Part shown: piece by piece, positions 43,905 to 53,109 of the stretch
How positions within the stretch are numbered: position 1 is the first letter of the stretch
How the letters are laid out: each line of letters opens with the position of its first letter
Assembly (NCBI RefSeq): GCF_900091445.1
Contig: NZ_LT607733.1
Span: 5,235,001-5,299,000, forward strand
DNA length: 64,000 bases
Origin: Micromonospora echinofusca
Lineage (GTDB): Bacteria > Actinomycetota > Actinomycetes > Mycobacteriales > Micromonosporaceae
Direction: 5' to 3'
Notes under the pieces: generated by a model
Database searches by the model: none
What the model was told of the DNA's origin: nothing
The model's input: only the letters and a program-made list of their open reading frames with translations
Position numbers and translations under genes: made by a program

Positions 43905-44849
43905 TCAGTAGATGTCGGCGTACGGCGACGCCCGGGAGAAGGCCCTGAGCACGTCGAGGTCGTAGCCCTCCTCGAAGTTGGTCAGCTCGGTCAGCAGGTC
44001 CTCGGGCTCGTAGCGGTACCGGCCGGCCCAGGTCTCGAACGACTCGACCCGGGCCGGGTCGGCGGCGCTGAAGCAGCGGTAGCCGCGCGGCGAGTTGCGG
44101 ATCACCTCGTCGACGGCCGGGGCGAACCGGATGTCGATGTTCCACCGGATGCGGTCCGACACGTTGGGCGTCGAGCGGTGCAGCGTCGTGTCCGTGAAGA
44201 TCACCACGTCGCCGGGCTCCATCCGGGCCGTGCTGACCGGGCCGTCCCCGACGGCCTCGTCCGATGTGCCGTACTCGCCGTTCGGCAGGCGGTCGCGGGA
44301 GATCCAGCCCCGGGTGTGCGAGCCGGTGACGAACTGGAGGCAGGCGGTGTCCTCGTCGACCGGCACCAGCGGGATCCACGCCGACAGCAGCGGCCCGACC
44401 GACGGGTCCCAGCCCTTGTAGTAGTAGGCGTCCTGGTGCCAGGCGACCTGCTGGGTGCGGCCGTGGGGGTCACGCGGCCGGGCGTTCCACACGCCGTGCG
44501 CGTAGACCTCGTCACCGATCAGGCTGCGCACCGGCCCGAGCAGCTCCGGGGTGCGCCACAGGTCGTACACCGGGCGTCCCACCAGGATCCGCCGCCAGGC
44601 GGCCGGCACGCGGACCTGGCTGGACTCGATCAGGCGCAGGTAGCGCTGGTCGTACGGCAGGTCGGCGAAGGTCTCGGTGACCACTCCCCGCTGCTGCCAC
44701 TGCCGGGCGAGGTGGTCGACGACGCGGCTGAACGAGCCGTGCAGCGCGTCGAGCGTCGCGGTGGGCAGCACGCCCCGCAGGATCAGGTGCCCGTCGCGCC
44801 GGAACTGCTCCGACTGCTCGGCTGTCAACGCGTGGGGGTGATCCACCAT
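43905..44849 (-). CDS. Phytanoyl-CoA-dioxygenase (PhyH) family Fe(II)/2-oxoglutarate oxygenase
   Basis: The 314-residue protein has the metal triad in WHQDAYYYKGWDP (HxD) near residue 145 and a distal His in TDTTLHRSTPNVSDRIRWN near 220, with the Arg that holds 2-oxoglutarate. FTDTTLHRS and VTGSHTRGWISRD are typical of bacterial PhyH proteins that hydroxylate natural products or lipids. The ATG at 44849 has GAAGGAG close upstream; an extended frame to 44945 lacks support. It stands alone between an aldo/keto reductase and a tRNA gene, so the substrate is unknown. Confidence 0.85.
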   Translation of the reverse strand: MVDHPHALTAEQSEQFRRDGHLILRGVLPTATLDALHGSFSRVVDHLARQWQQRGVVTETFADLPYDQRYLRLIESSQVRVPAAWRRILVGRPVYDLWRTPELLGPVRSLIGDEVYAHGVWNARPRDPHGRTQQVAWHQDAYYYKGWDPSVGPLLSAWIPLVPVDEDTACLQFVTGSHTRGWISRDRLPNGEYGTSDEAVGDGPVSTARMEPGDVVIFTDTTLHRSTPNVSDRIRWNIDIRFAPAVDEVIRNSPRGYRCFSAADPARVESFETWAGRYRYEPEDLLTELTNFEEGYDLDVLRAFSRASPYADIY

Positions 44850-45024
44850 CGGCTCCTTCACGGCGCGCCACGGGATCGGCCCCACCACCGGGCGGGGAAG
44901 GGCCTCCGGTGCGGCGATCGTGGCACGGGCGCCGACGGGCGACAACGCCTCATTTGTGGGACGGAACCCCTATTCCGGTCGCCGTCGGCGGGCGGCGGTG
45001 CGGGACCACGCCCGGGAAAGCCGA

Positions 45025-45060
45025 AAGCCCTGGTGCGGGACAACTCCCGCACCAGGGCTT
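45025..45060. terminator. 16-base perfect hairpin downstream of tRNA-Ala
   Basis: AAGCCCTGGTGCGGGA, loop CAAC, then the exact complement. It starts 8 bases past the tRNA 3' end (minus strand). Confidence 0.8.
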
Positions 45061-45068
45061 CGCAAGGG

Positions 45069-45141
45069 TGGAGCCGAGGGGACTCGAACCCCTGACCCCC
45101 ACACTGCCAGTGTGGTGCGCTACCAGCTGCGCCACGGCCCC
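45069..45141 (-). tRNA. tRNA-Ala(GGC)
   Basis: The 73-base minus-strand transcript folds as a cloverleaf. The acceptor stem is GGGGCCG with CGGCTCC and has the G3:U70 pair that specifies alanine. The D arm is GCGC...GCGC, the anticodon arm CACAC-TGGCAGT-GTGTG with anticodon GGC, and the T arm CAGGGGTTCGAGTCCCCT-like. The CCA end is not encoded. A strong hairpin follows. Confidence 0.95.
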
Positions 45142-45228
45142 TTGCCTCGTCCCGGTCACCCGGGCACGAGAGAACTATACACAGCGCCCGCCGCATGGTC
45201 ATCTCGCGGGGGGCCACCCGTGCGCCGC

Positions 45229-45819
45229 TCAGTTGAGCGCCACGTCCGGCGGGAAGTGTGCGACCGCCGCCATCATGCCGCCCTGGCGGCGCAGCACCAT
45301 CGGCCACAGGTCGTCCGGCCGGTCGACGAAGGCGTCGCCGGGCAGCGCGTCGAGGACGAACCAGGAGCCGTCCTCGATCTCCTGCTCCAACTGCCCCGTG
45401 CCCCAGCCGGAGTAGCCGGCGAAGACCCGGATGCCGGTGATGCCCTCGCGCAGCGGCCCCGGGTCGACGGAGAGGTCGAGGGTGCCGACCGCACCGGAGA
45501 CCTGGTGGAACCCCCTGAGCCGCTGCACCGGGTGCCGCATCCGGGCCAGGCAGATCGCCGAGTCGGGCTGCACGGGGCCACCCTCGAAGAGCACCGCCGG
45601 GTCGCGGGCCAGGTCGCTCCAGTCGCCGAGCACGTCGGCGACCGGCACCTCGGTGGCCCGGTTGAGCACCACGCCGAGGGCGCCGCCGGGCTCGTGCGCC
45701 ACCAGCAGCACGACCGTACGGTCGAAGTTCGGGTCCTTCAGCGCCGGCGTCGCGACCAGCAGCCGCCCGGTCATCGACCCCGTCGCCCGCCCGCCGATGG
45801 CCTGCCCCTCTCCCTGCAT
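45229..45819 (-). CDS. YqgE/AlgH family protein (DUF179)
   Basis: The 196-residue protein carries the DUF179 signatures: GRLLVATPALKDPNFDRTVVLLVAHEPGGALGVVLNR at residues 16-52, VLFEGGPVQPDSAI near 75, RVFAGYSGWGTGQLEQEI near 130 and DDLWPMVLRRQGG near the end. The structure of this family is known, but its function is not settled. The ATG at 45819 has GAGG about eight bases upstream; a GTG at 45828 is an alternative. It stands alone next to tRNA-Ala. Confidence 0.92.
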   Translation of the reverse strand: MQGEGQAIGGRATGSMTGRLLVATPALKDPNFDRTVVLLVAHEPGGALGVVLNRATEVPVADVLGDWSDLARDPAVLFEGGPVQPDSAICLARMRHPVQRLRGFHQVSGAVGTLDLSVDPGPLREGITGIRVFAGYSGWGTGQLEQEIEDGSWFVLDALPGDAFVDRPDDLWPMVLRRQGGMMAAVAHFPPDVALN

Positions 45820-45970
45820 GCCGGACACCTCGTCAGACCGACCGGACCGGGACGCCCGGGGGCACCGGTGTCATCCGCGCTGTGAACGCCATGCCTGGCA
45901 CCATAGCTTGCCCCCGGGGCGGTGGCTAAGGTCTGACGGTCGGTTGATCGACAGACACGAGGGAGGACCG

Positions 45971-46774
45971 ATGGGTCCCACGGCGGAACTCGCGGTGATC
46001 GGTGGTTCAGGGCTCTACGCGCTACTCGACGGCGCGACCGAGCATGTGGTGGAGACGCCCTACGGGCCGCCGTCCGACGCCGTCACGGTCGCCGAGGTGG
46101 GCGGGCGGCGGGTGGCGTTCCTGCCCCGCCACGGCCGCGACCACCGCCACCCGCCGCACCTGATCCCGTACCGGGCCAACCTCTGGGCGCTGCGCTCTCT
46201 CGGCGTACGCCAGGTGCTCGCCCCCTGCGCCGTGGGCGGCCTGCGGCCGGAGCTCGGGCCGGGCACGTTCGTGGTGCCCGACCAGCTGATCGACCGCACC
46301 AGCGGGCGGACGCAGACCTACTACGACCGGGGCGCGGTGCACGTCTCCTTCGCCGACCCGTACTGCCCGGCCGGGCGGCGTACGCTGCTGGCCGCCGCGG
46401 CCGGCCGGGACGTGCCGGCGGTCGACGGCGGGACGGTGGTGGTGGTCGAGGGCCCGCGCTTCTCCACCCGGGCCGAGTCCCGGTGGTACGCCTCGATCGG
46501 CGGCACGGTGGTCAACATGACCGGCCACCCGGAGGCGGTGCTCGCCCGCGAGCTGGCCCTCTGCTACTCCTCGATCGCCCTGGTGACCGACCTGGACGCG
46601 GGCGTCGAGGGCGGCGGCGCGGTGACGCAGGAGGAGGTGTTCCGGGTCTTCGGCGAGAACACGGACCGGCTGCGGGGCCTGCTGCTGGCGGCCGTCGCGG
46701 CGCTGCCGACCGAGCGGGACTGCGACTGCGGGCGCGCGCTGGACGGCATCGCCCTTCCCTTCGCGCTGCCCTGA
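45971..46774 (+). CDS. mtnP: S-methyl-5'-thioadenosine / purine nucleoside phosphorylase
   Basis: The 267-residue protein shows the family pattern: AVIGGSGLYALLDGATE at the start, FLPRHGRDHRHPPHLIPYRANLWAL near residue 57, VEGPRFSTRAESRWYASIGGTVVNMTGHPEAVLARELALCY near 160-200 and ALVTDLDAGVEG. MTGHPEAVLARE is the MTAP/PNP active-site segment. It phosphorolyses 5'-methylthioadenosine from polyamine and SAM metabolism; inosine or guanosine preference is possible. The ATG is preceded by GGGAGGA. It is followed after 57 bases by the benzoylformate decarboxylase gene, without an obvious pathway link. Confidence 0.88.
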   Translation: MGPTAELAVIGGSGLYALLDGATEHVVETPYGPPSDAVTVAEVGGRRVAFLPRHGRDHRHPPHLIPYRANLWALRSLGVRQVLAPCAVGGLRPELGPGTFVVPDQLIDRTSGRTQTYYDRGAVHVSFADPYCPAGRRTLLAAAAGRDVPAVDGGTVVVVEGPRFSTRAESRWYASIGGTVVNMTGHPEAVLARELALCYSSIALVTDLDAGVEGGGAVTQEEVFRVFGENTDRLRGLLLAAVAALPTERDCDCGRALDGIALPFALP

Positions 46775-46831
46775 GGCGCGAGGAGGCGAAAGGCCCGGAC
46801 CGCCCGAGTCGTCCCGATAGATTGGGAGGCG

Positions 46832-48427
46832 ATGGCTACGGTCCGCGACACCACGTACGACCTGCTCCGTGCCCTCGGCCTGACCACCGTCTTCGGCAAC
46901 CCGGGCTCCACCGAGGAGCCGTTCCTGCGGGACTTCCCCGACGACTTCCACTACGTGCACGCCCTGCACGAGGCGTCGGCCGTCGGCATGGCGGACGGCT
47001 ACGCGCAGGTCACCGGCCGGCCGGCGCACGTCAACCTGCACACCGCCCCCGGCACGGGCAACGGCATGGGCAACCTGGTCACCGCGTGGCACAACCGCAC
47101 GCCGCTGATCGTCACCGCCGGCCAGCAGACCCGGGAGATGCTGCTGGCCGAGCCCCGGCTGACCAGCCGGCGGGCCACCGAACTGCCCCAGCCGTACGTC
47201 AAGTGGAGTCACGAGCCGGTGCGCGCGCAGGACGTCCCGGCGGCGCTGATGCGGGCGTACGCGACGGCCGTGCAGCCGCCCGCCGGGCCGGTCTTCCTCT
47301 CGCTGCCCCTCGACGACTGGGCGCAGCCGGCCGACCCACCGCCGGCGGTGCGGACGGTGGCCACCCGGTTCGCGCCCGACCCGCACCGGCTGCGCGATTT
47401 CGCCGACGTGCTGGCCGCCAGCCGCGCGCCCGTGCTGGTGCTCGGCGCGGCCGTCGACCGGGCCGACGGCTGGCCCGCCGCCGTGGCGCTGGCGGAGCGG
47501 CTGGCCGCGCCGGTCTGGTCGGCCCCCGCCCCGGAGCGGGCCGCCTTCCCCGAGGACCACGCGTCCTTCCGGGGGGTGCTCCCCTTCGCGATCGGGCCGC
47601 TGTCGCAGGCGCTGGACGGGCACGACACCGTGCTGGTGGTGGGGGCGCCGGTGTTCCGCTACTACCCGCACGTGCCGGGCGAGCACCTGCCCCCCGGGGC
47701 ACGCCTGCTGCACGTCACCGACGACCCCGACGAGGCGGCCCGGGCCCCCGTGGGCGACAGCCTGCTCGGCGACGCCGGGCTGGCCCTGGCCGCCCTGGTC
47801 GACCTGCTCCCGGCGGCGGACCGGCCGGCGCCGCCCGCGCGCCCCGACCCGCCCCCGCCGGCCGACGGGCTGCCGCTGGAACCCGATGCCCTCTTCGCGG
47901 CCCTGGCCCGGCACTGGCCGGCCGACGGGATCCTGGTCCAGGAGTCGCCGTCCAACCTGCCGGCGCTGCGCCGCCGGCTGCGCGCCACCCGCCCCGGGTC
48001 GTACTTCACGATGGCCAGCGGTGGCCTCGGGTACGGCCTGCCGGCAGCGGTCGGTGTCGCGCTCGCGCAGCGCGACACCGGACGGGGACGGCCGGTGGTG
48101 GCGGTCATCGGGGACGGGTCGTTCCACTACTCGGTGCAGGCGCTCTGGACGGCCGCGCGGCTGCGTCTGCCGCTGGTCGTCGTGGTGCCGGTCAATCAGC
48201 AGTACGCCATCCTGAAGGCCTTCGCCGCGTTCAAGGACACACCCGGGGTGCCCGGGCTGGACCTGCCCGGGCTGGACCTCACCGCCATCGCCCGCGGCTA
48301 CGGCTGCGCCGCCACCGTCGCGGAGACCCCGGAGCAGCTCGGCACGGCCCTGGCCGCCGGGCTGCGCGCGGACGGCCCGACGGTGCTGCCGGTGCCGGTC
48401 AGCACCGAGGTGCCCCGCCTCCTGTGA
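46832..48427 (+). CDS. mdlC: ThDP-dependent benzoylformate decarboxylase-like enzyme
   Basis: The 531-residue protein has three domains of thiamin-diphosphate enzymes. The pyrimidine-binding part holds VFGNPGSTEEPFLRDFPDDF (active-site Ser), ALHEASAVGMADGYAQVTGRPAHVNLH (activating Glu and first His). The ThDP motif GDGSFHYSVQALWTAARLRLPLVVVVPVNQQY is near residue 430, and the region before contains the second active-site His candidate (YYPHVPGEH). This pattern matches benzoylformate decarboxylase (mandelate pathway), though related 2-oxo acid decarboxylases cannot be excluded. No other mandelate genes are present. GGGAGG precedes the ATG. Confidence 0.82.
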   Translation: MATVRDTTYDLLRALGLTTVFGNPGSTEEPFLRDFPDDFHYVHALHEASAVGMADGYAQVTGRPAHVNLHTAPGTGNGMGNLVTAWHNRTPLIVTAGQQTREMLLAEPRLTSRRATELPQPYVKWSHEPVRAQDVPAALMRAYATAVQPPAGPVFLSLPLDDWAQPADPPPAVRTVATRFAPDPHRLRDFADVLAASRAPVLVLGAAVDRADGWPAAVALAERLAAPVWSAPAPERAAFPEDHASFRGVLPFAIGPLSQALDGHDTVLVVGAPVFRYYPHVPGEHLPPGARLLHVTDDPDEAARAPVGDSLLGDAGLALAALVDLLPAADRPAPPARPDPPPPADGLPLEPDALFAALARHWPADGILVQESPSNLPALRRRLRATRPGSYFTMASGGLGYGLPAAVGVALAQRDTGRGRPVVAVIGDGSFHYSVQALWTAARLRLPLVVVVPVNQQYAILKAFAAFKDTPGVPGLDLPGLDLTAIARGYGCAATVAETPEQLGTALAAGLRADGPTVLPVPVSTEVPRLL

Positions 48428-48559
48428 GCCGCCCGGTCCGCGCCGGGCGGCCCACTCCGTCAGCCCGCCGCGCGGTGCCGGTCTCGCCGGCCGGGGCCGG
48501 TGGCGTGACCGCCCTGTGCCGGCGGCTGCGCGAGCGCGGCAGGACCGGCACCCGGCGCG

Positions 48560-49522
48560 TCAGCTCGACGCGAGGCGCAGCGGCGCGCCGGTGAGCACGT
48601 CGAGGACCGGCCGGCCGCCCAGCGGCGCCTTCAGCGTGGCGGTGACCGGTTCGAGCTTCAGCATCGAGTTGCACACACCGGTGGCGGTGACCACGCTGCC
48701 GCCCACCACCACGACATCGTCGCGCTCCTGCACCAGCGGCGTGATACCGGTGTCGCAGCTGCCCACGCCGAGCCGCCAGGTCAGCTCGGCGCCGTCGACG
48801 GACTGGACGTCCTGGGCGCCGACCACGCCATGCGGGGCCGGGCCGGCCGGCGGGGCGGGCTCGGGCGGTGCGCTGACGGCCTGCGGCGCCACGGCGAGCC
48901 GGGCGACCGGCGCGGCGAGTTCCTCGACGGTGAACAGCCACGCCGGCACCTGCGCCTCGCCCCGGCTGGTGCGCACCGGCGCGGTGCCCAGCTTCACGGC
49001 GGTGACCGTGAGCGGGACGCAGGCGGTCTGCGGGGCGCTGCTCACCGGGCCGTCGGGGCCCGGCTCGATGGTGGGACCACCACCGGGGAGCTTCGGCCCG
49101 GGGTCCCGGGGACGGCCGTCGCACGGCGGCGGGTCGCCCTGGTCGAGCTGCCCGTACGCGGTGGCGGCGCTGACCAGCGGGACGCTCAACGTGCCGTCCG
49201 GGAACCGGATGGCGCCGTCGGCGGGCTTCGCGGTCGGCAGGTCGATCTGGTCGCGGTACCAGCCGCTGCGGAAGGCGACCCTGGTCTCGTCGGTGAAGCC
49301 CGGGTCGCCGACGAGCACCGTCGGGTCCTGCAACGGCACGTAACCGGACTTCCACGCGGGGAGCGGTCGCCACGCGTCGGCCACCTCGGTGGCCCGCTGG
49401 GCGAAGGCGTCCCGGCGCGGGTCGGCGGCGGGCGCGTCGACGGCGGGGTCGGAGCCGGCCGGCGCGCACCCGGCGACGATCATCAACAGCGGAAGGCCCA
49501 GCAGGGCGGCGGTACGGCGCAT
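48560..49522 (-). CDS. Lipoprotein of unknown function
   Basis: The 320-residue protein has a lipobox (LMIVAGCAPAG, lipid-attached Cys at residue 19) after a short signal sequence. The mature protein is beta-rich, with RFPDGTLSVPLVSA, VPLTVTAVKLG and four or more Cys (SCDTGITP, VVTATGVCNSM) that may form disulphides outside the cell. I do not recognise the fold. It has no operon partner, although the following gene is 40 bases away on the same strand. Confidence 0.7.
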   Translation of the reverse strand: MRRTAALLGLPLLMIVAGCAPAGSDPAVDAPAADPRRDAFAQRATEVADAWRPLPAWKSGYVPLQDPTVLVGDPGFTDETRVAFRSGWYRDQIDLPTAKPADGAIRFPDGTLSVPLVSAATAYGQLDQGDPPPCDGRPRDPGPKLPGGGPTIEPGPDGPVSSAPQTACVPLTVTAVKLGTAPVRTSRGEAQVPAWLFTVEELAAPVARLAVAPQAVSAPPEPAPPAGPAPHGVVGAQDVQSVDGAELTWRLGVGSCDTGITPLVQERDDVVVVGGSVVTATGVCNSMLKLEPVTATLKAPLGGRPVLDVLTGAPLRLASS

Positions 49523-49562
49523 GTCGGTTGGACGCCGGCACGCGCACGCCGGTTCCCCGCGA

Positions 49563-50018
49563 TCAGGTCTCCCCGCCGAGATCCGTCTCGTACGCCTCCC
49601 AGAGCAGGTCCGCGCCCCGCTGCCGGTGCCCGGCGAGGGCCCGCAGCAGGTACCCGGCCCGGCCGAGCAGGTCGTCGACCGAGGCGTCCGGCGCCTCCGC
49701 CGCGTGCTGGAGGGCGGCCAGCGCGGTGGTGATCATGACGTGCTCCCGGGCCAGCAGCCGTACGCCGCGTGCCAGCCGGGGCGCCTGGCCGAGCAGTTCG
49801 GCGTACAGGCCGGCGGGCCCCTCGGTGACCCGGACGTGCTCCGCGAAGCTCCGCCGCACGGGGCACAGCCCCACGAGGAGGCGTTCCCGCCAGCGCGGTT
49901 CGGCCGGCGCGGCGGCCAGGGCCCGGGCGAACGGATGCAGGTCCCCGAGCCCGGTGACGCCGGGCGGCCGGAGCCCTCCGGGAAGGGTGGGCGGCTGCTG
50001 GATCGGACCGGTGACCAT
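49563..50018 (-). CDS. Helical hypothetical protein
   Basis: The 151-residue protein is predicted to be almost all helix (LHPFARALAAAP, RWRERLLVGLCPVRRSFAEHVRV, LLAREHVMITTALAALQHAAEAP, LLGRAGYLLRALAGHRQRGADLLWEAYE). Several His and Glu spaced along the helices recall hemerythrin-like or DUF-type four-helix bundles, but the ligand set is not clear. The ATG at 50018 has GGGAGG upstream. It is co-directional with the lipoprotein gene. Confidence 0.6.
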   Translation of the reverse strand: MVTGPIQQPPTLPGGLRPPGVTGLGDLHPFARALAAAPAEPRWRERLLVGLCPVRRSFAEHVRVTEGPAGLYAELLGQAPRLARGVRLLAREHVMITTALAALQHAAEAPDASVDDLLGRAGYLLRALAGHRQRGADLLWEAYETDLGGET

Positions 50019-50230
50019 GGGCACCTCCCGCGTCGCGTCTGACCGCGTACAGCGATGGTGGACCCGCCGCGCCGCCCTGTCCAGGGGCCAGCCCCGCCTC
50101 ATCGGTCCCGCCCGCCCCACCTGTCCCCTGAGGCCCAGCAACCTCACCGCCCGGGACGGCGCGGCGGCCCCACGGCCCCAGGGCGGCCCGGCGGCCCCAC
50201 GGCCCCGGACGGGCGGCCGGGGCCGGACAC

Positions 50231-50269
50231 GACGATGCGCCCCGGTCGTGTGGACCGGGGCGCATCGTC
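50231..50269. terminator. 17-base perfect hairpin terminating ssrA
   Basis: GACGATGCGCCCCGGTC, five-base loop, and its exact complement, starting 4 bases beyond the CCA end of the minus-strand tmRNA. Confidence 0.85.
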
Positions 50270-50272
50270 TGG

Positions 50273-50648
50273 TGGTGGAGGTGCCGGGAATCGAACCCGG
50301 GTCCTTCGCCGGTTTGTCAGGGCTTCTCCGAGCGCAGCTCGCTATGCCTCTACTCGGCCCCACCGCTCACGCGAGCAAGTTGGTGTGACGGGCCCAGTCG
50401 CTGATTGATCTCGCCGCACGGACCCCGCGACCGGGTCCGATTGGCCAGCCTTCTAGCTGATGCCGGCAGACTGGGTCGAAGGCGCTCCCAGGCCGACAGA
50501 CTCACTACTCGCCTCAGGCGGCGAGAGCGAAGTCAGCGCGATTGTTCTTGGCGCTTATTGGTTTCCGACGACCGATTCTCGAGACGACGTCGGCTTCCTC
50601 GGCTCGCTTCCCCTGTCGCTGCGTACGAAGTCGAAACCAGTCACCCCC
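50273..50648 (-). ncRNA. ssrA: tmRNA (transfer-messenger RNA)
   Basis: The 376-base RNA has a tRNA-Ala-like end: 5' GGGGGUG pairs with 3' CACCUCC (G3:U70-type wobble kept), followed by ACCA at 50273, and a T arm GGGTTCGATTCCCGG. The tag frame at 50552-50514 encodes AKNNRADFALAA then TGA; DFALAA is the expected degradation signal for ClpXP/Tsp. The non-templated first Ala would precede it. It lies downstream of smpB on the same strand and rescues stalled ribosomes with SmpB. Confidence 0.95.
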
Positions 50649-50754
50649 TCGACAGGCCGCCCATGTGGCGGCACCGACAAGCGTAACGCCTACCGCAACG
50701 GGTTTCATCCCGAGCCCCGGGGGCCGGCGAGCCGACCGGGACGAATGCGACAGA

Positions 50755-51234
50755 TCAGTCGTCCATTCCCTTGCCGCGCCGGCCCGCGACCCGGGCGATC
50801 TCCCGGTCCGCGTCCCGCTTGGCGAGGTCCTGGCGCTTGTCGTACGACTTCTTGCCCTTCGCCAGGGCGATCTCCACCTTCGCCCAGCCGTCGGAGAAGT
50901 AGACCTGCAACGGCACCATGGTCAGGCCGCCCTCGCGGGTCTTGCCGATCAGCCGGTCGATCTCCAGCCGCTTGAGCAGCAGCTTGCGGGTCCGCCGGGG
51001 CTCGTGGTTGGTCCACGTGCCCTGCGTGTATTCCGGGATGTGCATCCCGTGCAGGTAGAGCTCGCCGTTGCGCTCCTGCGCGAACGCGTCGACCAGTGAC
51101 GCGCGCCCGGCCCGCAACGACTTGACCTCGGTGCCGGTCAACGCCATGCCCGCCTCGTAGGTGTCGAGGATCGCGTAGTCGTGCCGGGCCTTCTTGTTGG
51201 AGGCGACGACCTTGCGTCCCTTTTCCCGTGGCAT
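50755..51234 (-). CDS. smpB: SsrA-binding protein SmpB
   Basis: The 159-residue protein begins [22 protein letters not shown] and has the hallmark segments [36 protein letters not shown] and [20 protein letters not shown]. SmpB folds as an OB barrel that binds the tRNA-like part of tmRNA and enters the ribosomal A site. The ATG at 51234 has AGGGGG upstream and starts at the conserved residue; a GTG nine bases upstream is less likely. It lies between ftsX and ssrA, as in other actinobacteria. Confidence 0.97.
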   Translation of the reverse strand: MPREKGRKVVASNKKARHDYAILDTYEAGMALTGTEVKSLRAGRASLVDAFAQERNGELYLHGMHIPEYTQGTWTNHEPRRTRKLLLKRLEIDRLIGKTREGGLTMVPLQVYFSDGWAKVEIALAKGKKSYDKRQDLAKRDADREIARVAGRRGKGMDD

Positions 51235-51310
51235 CGGCGCCACCCCCTTTCCGGTGATCCGCGCCGGACGTCACCGGCCGCGGGGCGGAGATCATGCTAC
51301 CCGAACGACA

Positions 51311-51352
51311 AGGACCCTCCCGCGCCGTTTATTCCTGGCACGGAAGGGTCCT
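51311..51352. terminator. Hairpin between ftsX and smpB
   Basis: AGGACCCTCCCG pairs with CGGAAGGGTCCT (one mismatch) across an 18-base AT-containing loop, 17 bases after the ftsX stop. It probably ends the ftsEX transcript, so smpB has its own promoter. Confidence 0.55.
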
Positions 51353-51369
51353 CGTCGAGCCGTACGGCG

Positions 51370-52245
51370 TCAGACCCGCAGGTAGAAGCGGAGCGTGACC
51401 CAGGCGGTCACCGCGCTGACCAGGGCACCGACGCCGGCCATCAGCGGGAACATGAACAGGATGTCGCCCCAGCTCACCGGCGAGAGCAGACCCTGCAACG
51501 CCTGGAGCGACCCGTCGAACAGCAGGTACTTGGCCGCTATCAGGGCCACCAGGCCGAGCAGCGAGCCGACCAGACCGGCGACCACGGCCTCCAGCACGAA
51601 CGGCGCCTGGATGAACCAGTTCGACGCGCCGACCAGCTTCATGACCGCGACCTCACGCCGCTTGCTGTACGCGGCCACCTGGATCGTGTTGGCGACCAGG
51701 AGCAGCGCGGCGACGGCCATCACGATGGCGGCGGCCAGGGCGATGTTCTGGATCGAGGTGAGGATGTCGAAGATCTTGTCCAGCAGCCGACTCTGGTCGA
51801 CGATCTCGTCGACGCCCTCGGTGTCCTTGTACTGGTCGTAGATGCTCTTGTACTGCTCGGGATTGTTGAGCGTGAGCCGGAACGACTCGGGCAGGCTGTC
51901 GGCCTTCACGGCGCTGAGCAGGTCCGGAGCGTCCTGGAACATCTCCTGGAAGCGCTTGTACGCCTCGTCCTTGTTGACGTAGATGACCTCCTTGACCAGC
52001 GGGTCGCCCTTCAGCTTGGCGTCCAGCGCGTCACGCTGCTCGGGGCTCACCTCCTGGTCCAGGAAGATGGAGACCTGGATGTTCTTGTAGTACAGGTCCT
52101 TCATGTCGTCGACCTGGCGGTACATCAGACCGCTGGCGCCGAGCATGGTCAGCGAGACCGCCATCGTAATGATCATCGCGATGGTCATGGTCACGTTGCG
52201 CCACAGTCCGACCAGTACCTCGGACAGGACGTATTTCACGCGCAT
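51370..52245 (-). CDS. ftsX: Cell division protein FtsX
   Basis: The 291-residue protein has four transmembrane helices: residues 18-42 (VTMTIAMIITMAVSLTMLG), then a ~115-residue extracytoplasmic loop (VSIFLDQEVSPEQRDAL ... YKDTEGVDEIVDQSRLLDKI), and three helices near the C-terminus (AAAIVMAVAALLLVANTIQVAAYSKRREVAVMKLVGAS). FtsX couples ATP hydrolysis by FtsE to a peptidoglycan hydrolase such as RipC outside the cell. It follows ftsE after 65 bases on the same strand. Confidence 0.96.
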   Translation of the reverse strand: MRVKYVLSEVLVGLWRNVTMTIAMIITMAVSLTMLGASGLMYRQVDDMKDLYYKNIQVSIFLDQEVSPEQRDALDAKLKGDPLVKEVIYVNKDEAYKRFQEMFQDAPDLLSAVKADSLPESFRLTLNNPEQYKSIYDQYKDTEGVDEIVDQSRLLDKIFDILTSIQNIALAAAIVMAVAALLLVANTIQVAAYSKRREVAVMKLVGASNWFIQAPFVLEAVVAGLVGSLLGLVALIAAKYLLFDGSLQALQGLLSPVSWGDILFMFPLMAGVGALVSAVTAWVTLRFYLRV

Positions 52246-52310
52246 CGGGATTTCCTCCGGGTCTCCGGCATGAGGTGTTCGTCGTCAGGCTGCGCAGGGG
52301 TGGCGTCGGC

Positions 52311-52991
52311 TCAGCCGTAGACGCCGCGGGCCTGGTCGCGCACGATGCGGCCGCTCTCGATCTCGATGACCCGGCGGCGCATCTGGTTCACGATGTTGGA
52401 GTCGTGCGTGACCATCACGACGGTCGTGCCGGTGCGGTTGATCCGGTCCAGCAGGCGCATGATCTCGATCGAGGTGTCCGGGTCCAGGTTTCCGGTCGGC
52501 TCGTCCGCGAGCAGGATCAGCGGACGGTTCACGAACGCCCGGGCGACGGCGACCCGCTGCTGCTCACCACCGGAGAGCTCGTGCGGGTAGCGGTGCTCCT
52601 TGCCACCGAGCCCGACCAGCTCCAGAACCTCGGGCACGACCCGGCGGGCGACCGCCTTGGTCTTGCCGATCACCTCGAGGGCGAACGCCACGTTCTCGTA
52701 CGCGGTGCGGTTCGGCAGCAGCCGGAAGTCCTGGAACACGCAGCCGATGGAACGCCGGAAGTGGGGTCGCTTCCAGGAACGCATCGACGTGACGTCCTTG
52801 CTGTTGACGACGACCCGCCCCTTGTTGGGCGAGACCTCGTGCAGCAGCAACTTGATGATGGTGGACTTGCCGGAGCCGGATGGACCGATGAAGAAGACGA
52901 ACTCGCCCTTCTCGATCGAGACGGACACGTTGTCGAGCGAAGGCCGGGACGCCTTCGGGTACGTCTTCGTCACTTGCTCAAGCTGAATCAC
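52311..52991 (-). CDS. ftsE: Cell division ATP-binding protein FtsE
   Basis: The 226-residue ABC ATPase has Walker [10 protein letters not shown] near residue 38, Q-loop VFQDFRLL, signature [14 protein letters not shown] near 138, Walker [14 protein letters not shown] and H-loop [26 protein letters not shown] at the start is typical of FtsE. It powers FtsX at the division septum. The GTG at 52991 ([12 protein letters not shown]) gives the usual family length; an upstream frame adds 24 residues without homology. A ribosome-binding site is weak, so the mRNA may be leaderless. Confidence 0.96.
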   Translation of the reverse strand: MIQLEQVTKTYPKASRPSLDNVSVSIEKGEFVFFIGPSGSGKSTIIKLLLHEVSPNKGRVVVNSKDVTSMRSWKRPHFRRSIGCVFQDFRLLPNRTAYENVAFALEVIGKTKAVARRVVPEVLELVGLGGKEHRYPHELSGGEQQRVAVARAFVNRPLILLADEPTGNLDPDTSIEIMRLLDRINRTGTTVVMVTHDSNIVNQMRRRVIEIESGRIVRDQARGVYG

Positions 52992-53109
52992 GGGTGGTGA
53001 GTCTACGCGGTGTAACCGGGGAGCCAAGCCCCACGCCCCGCCGTTGCGAGTCGCGTCATCCAATTCGGGCGTACCGGAGAGATCGACGACGCGCTCCGCC
53101 CACGGTCGA

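Noticed and set aside
45828..45970. Possible regulator gene or riboswitch before the MTA phosphorylase gene
   Set aside because: The 142 bases show no conserved SAM or purine riboswitch pattern that I could fold; only a ribosome-binding site is evident.
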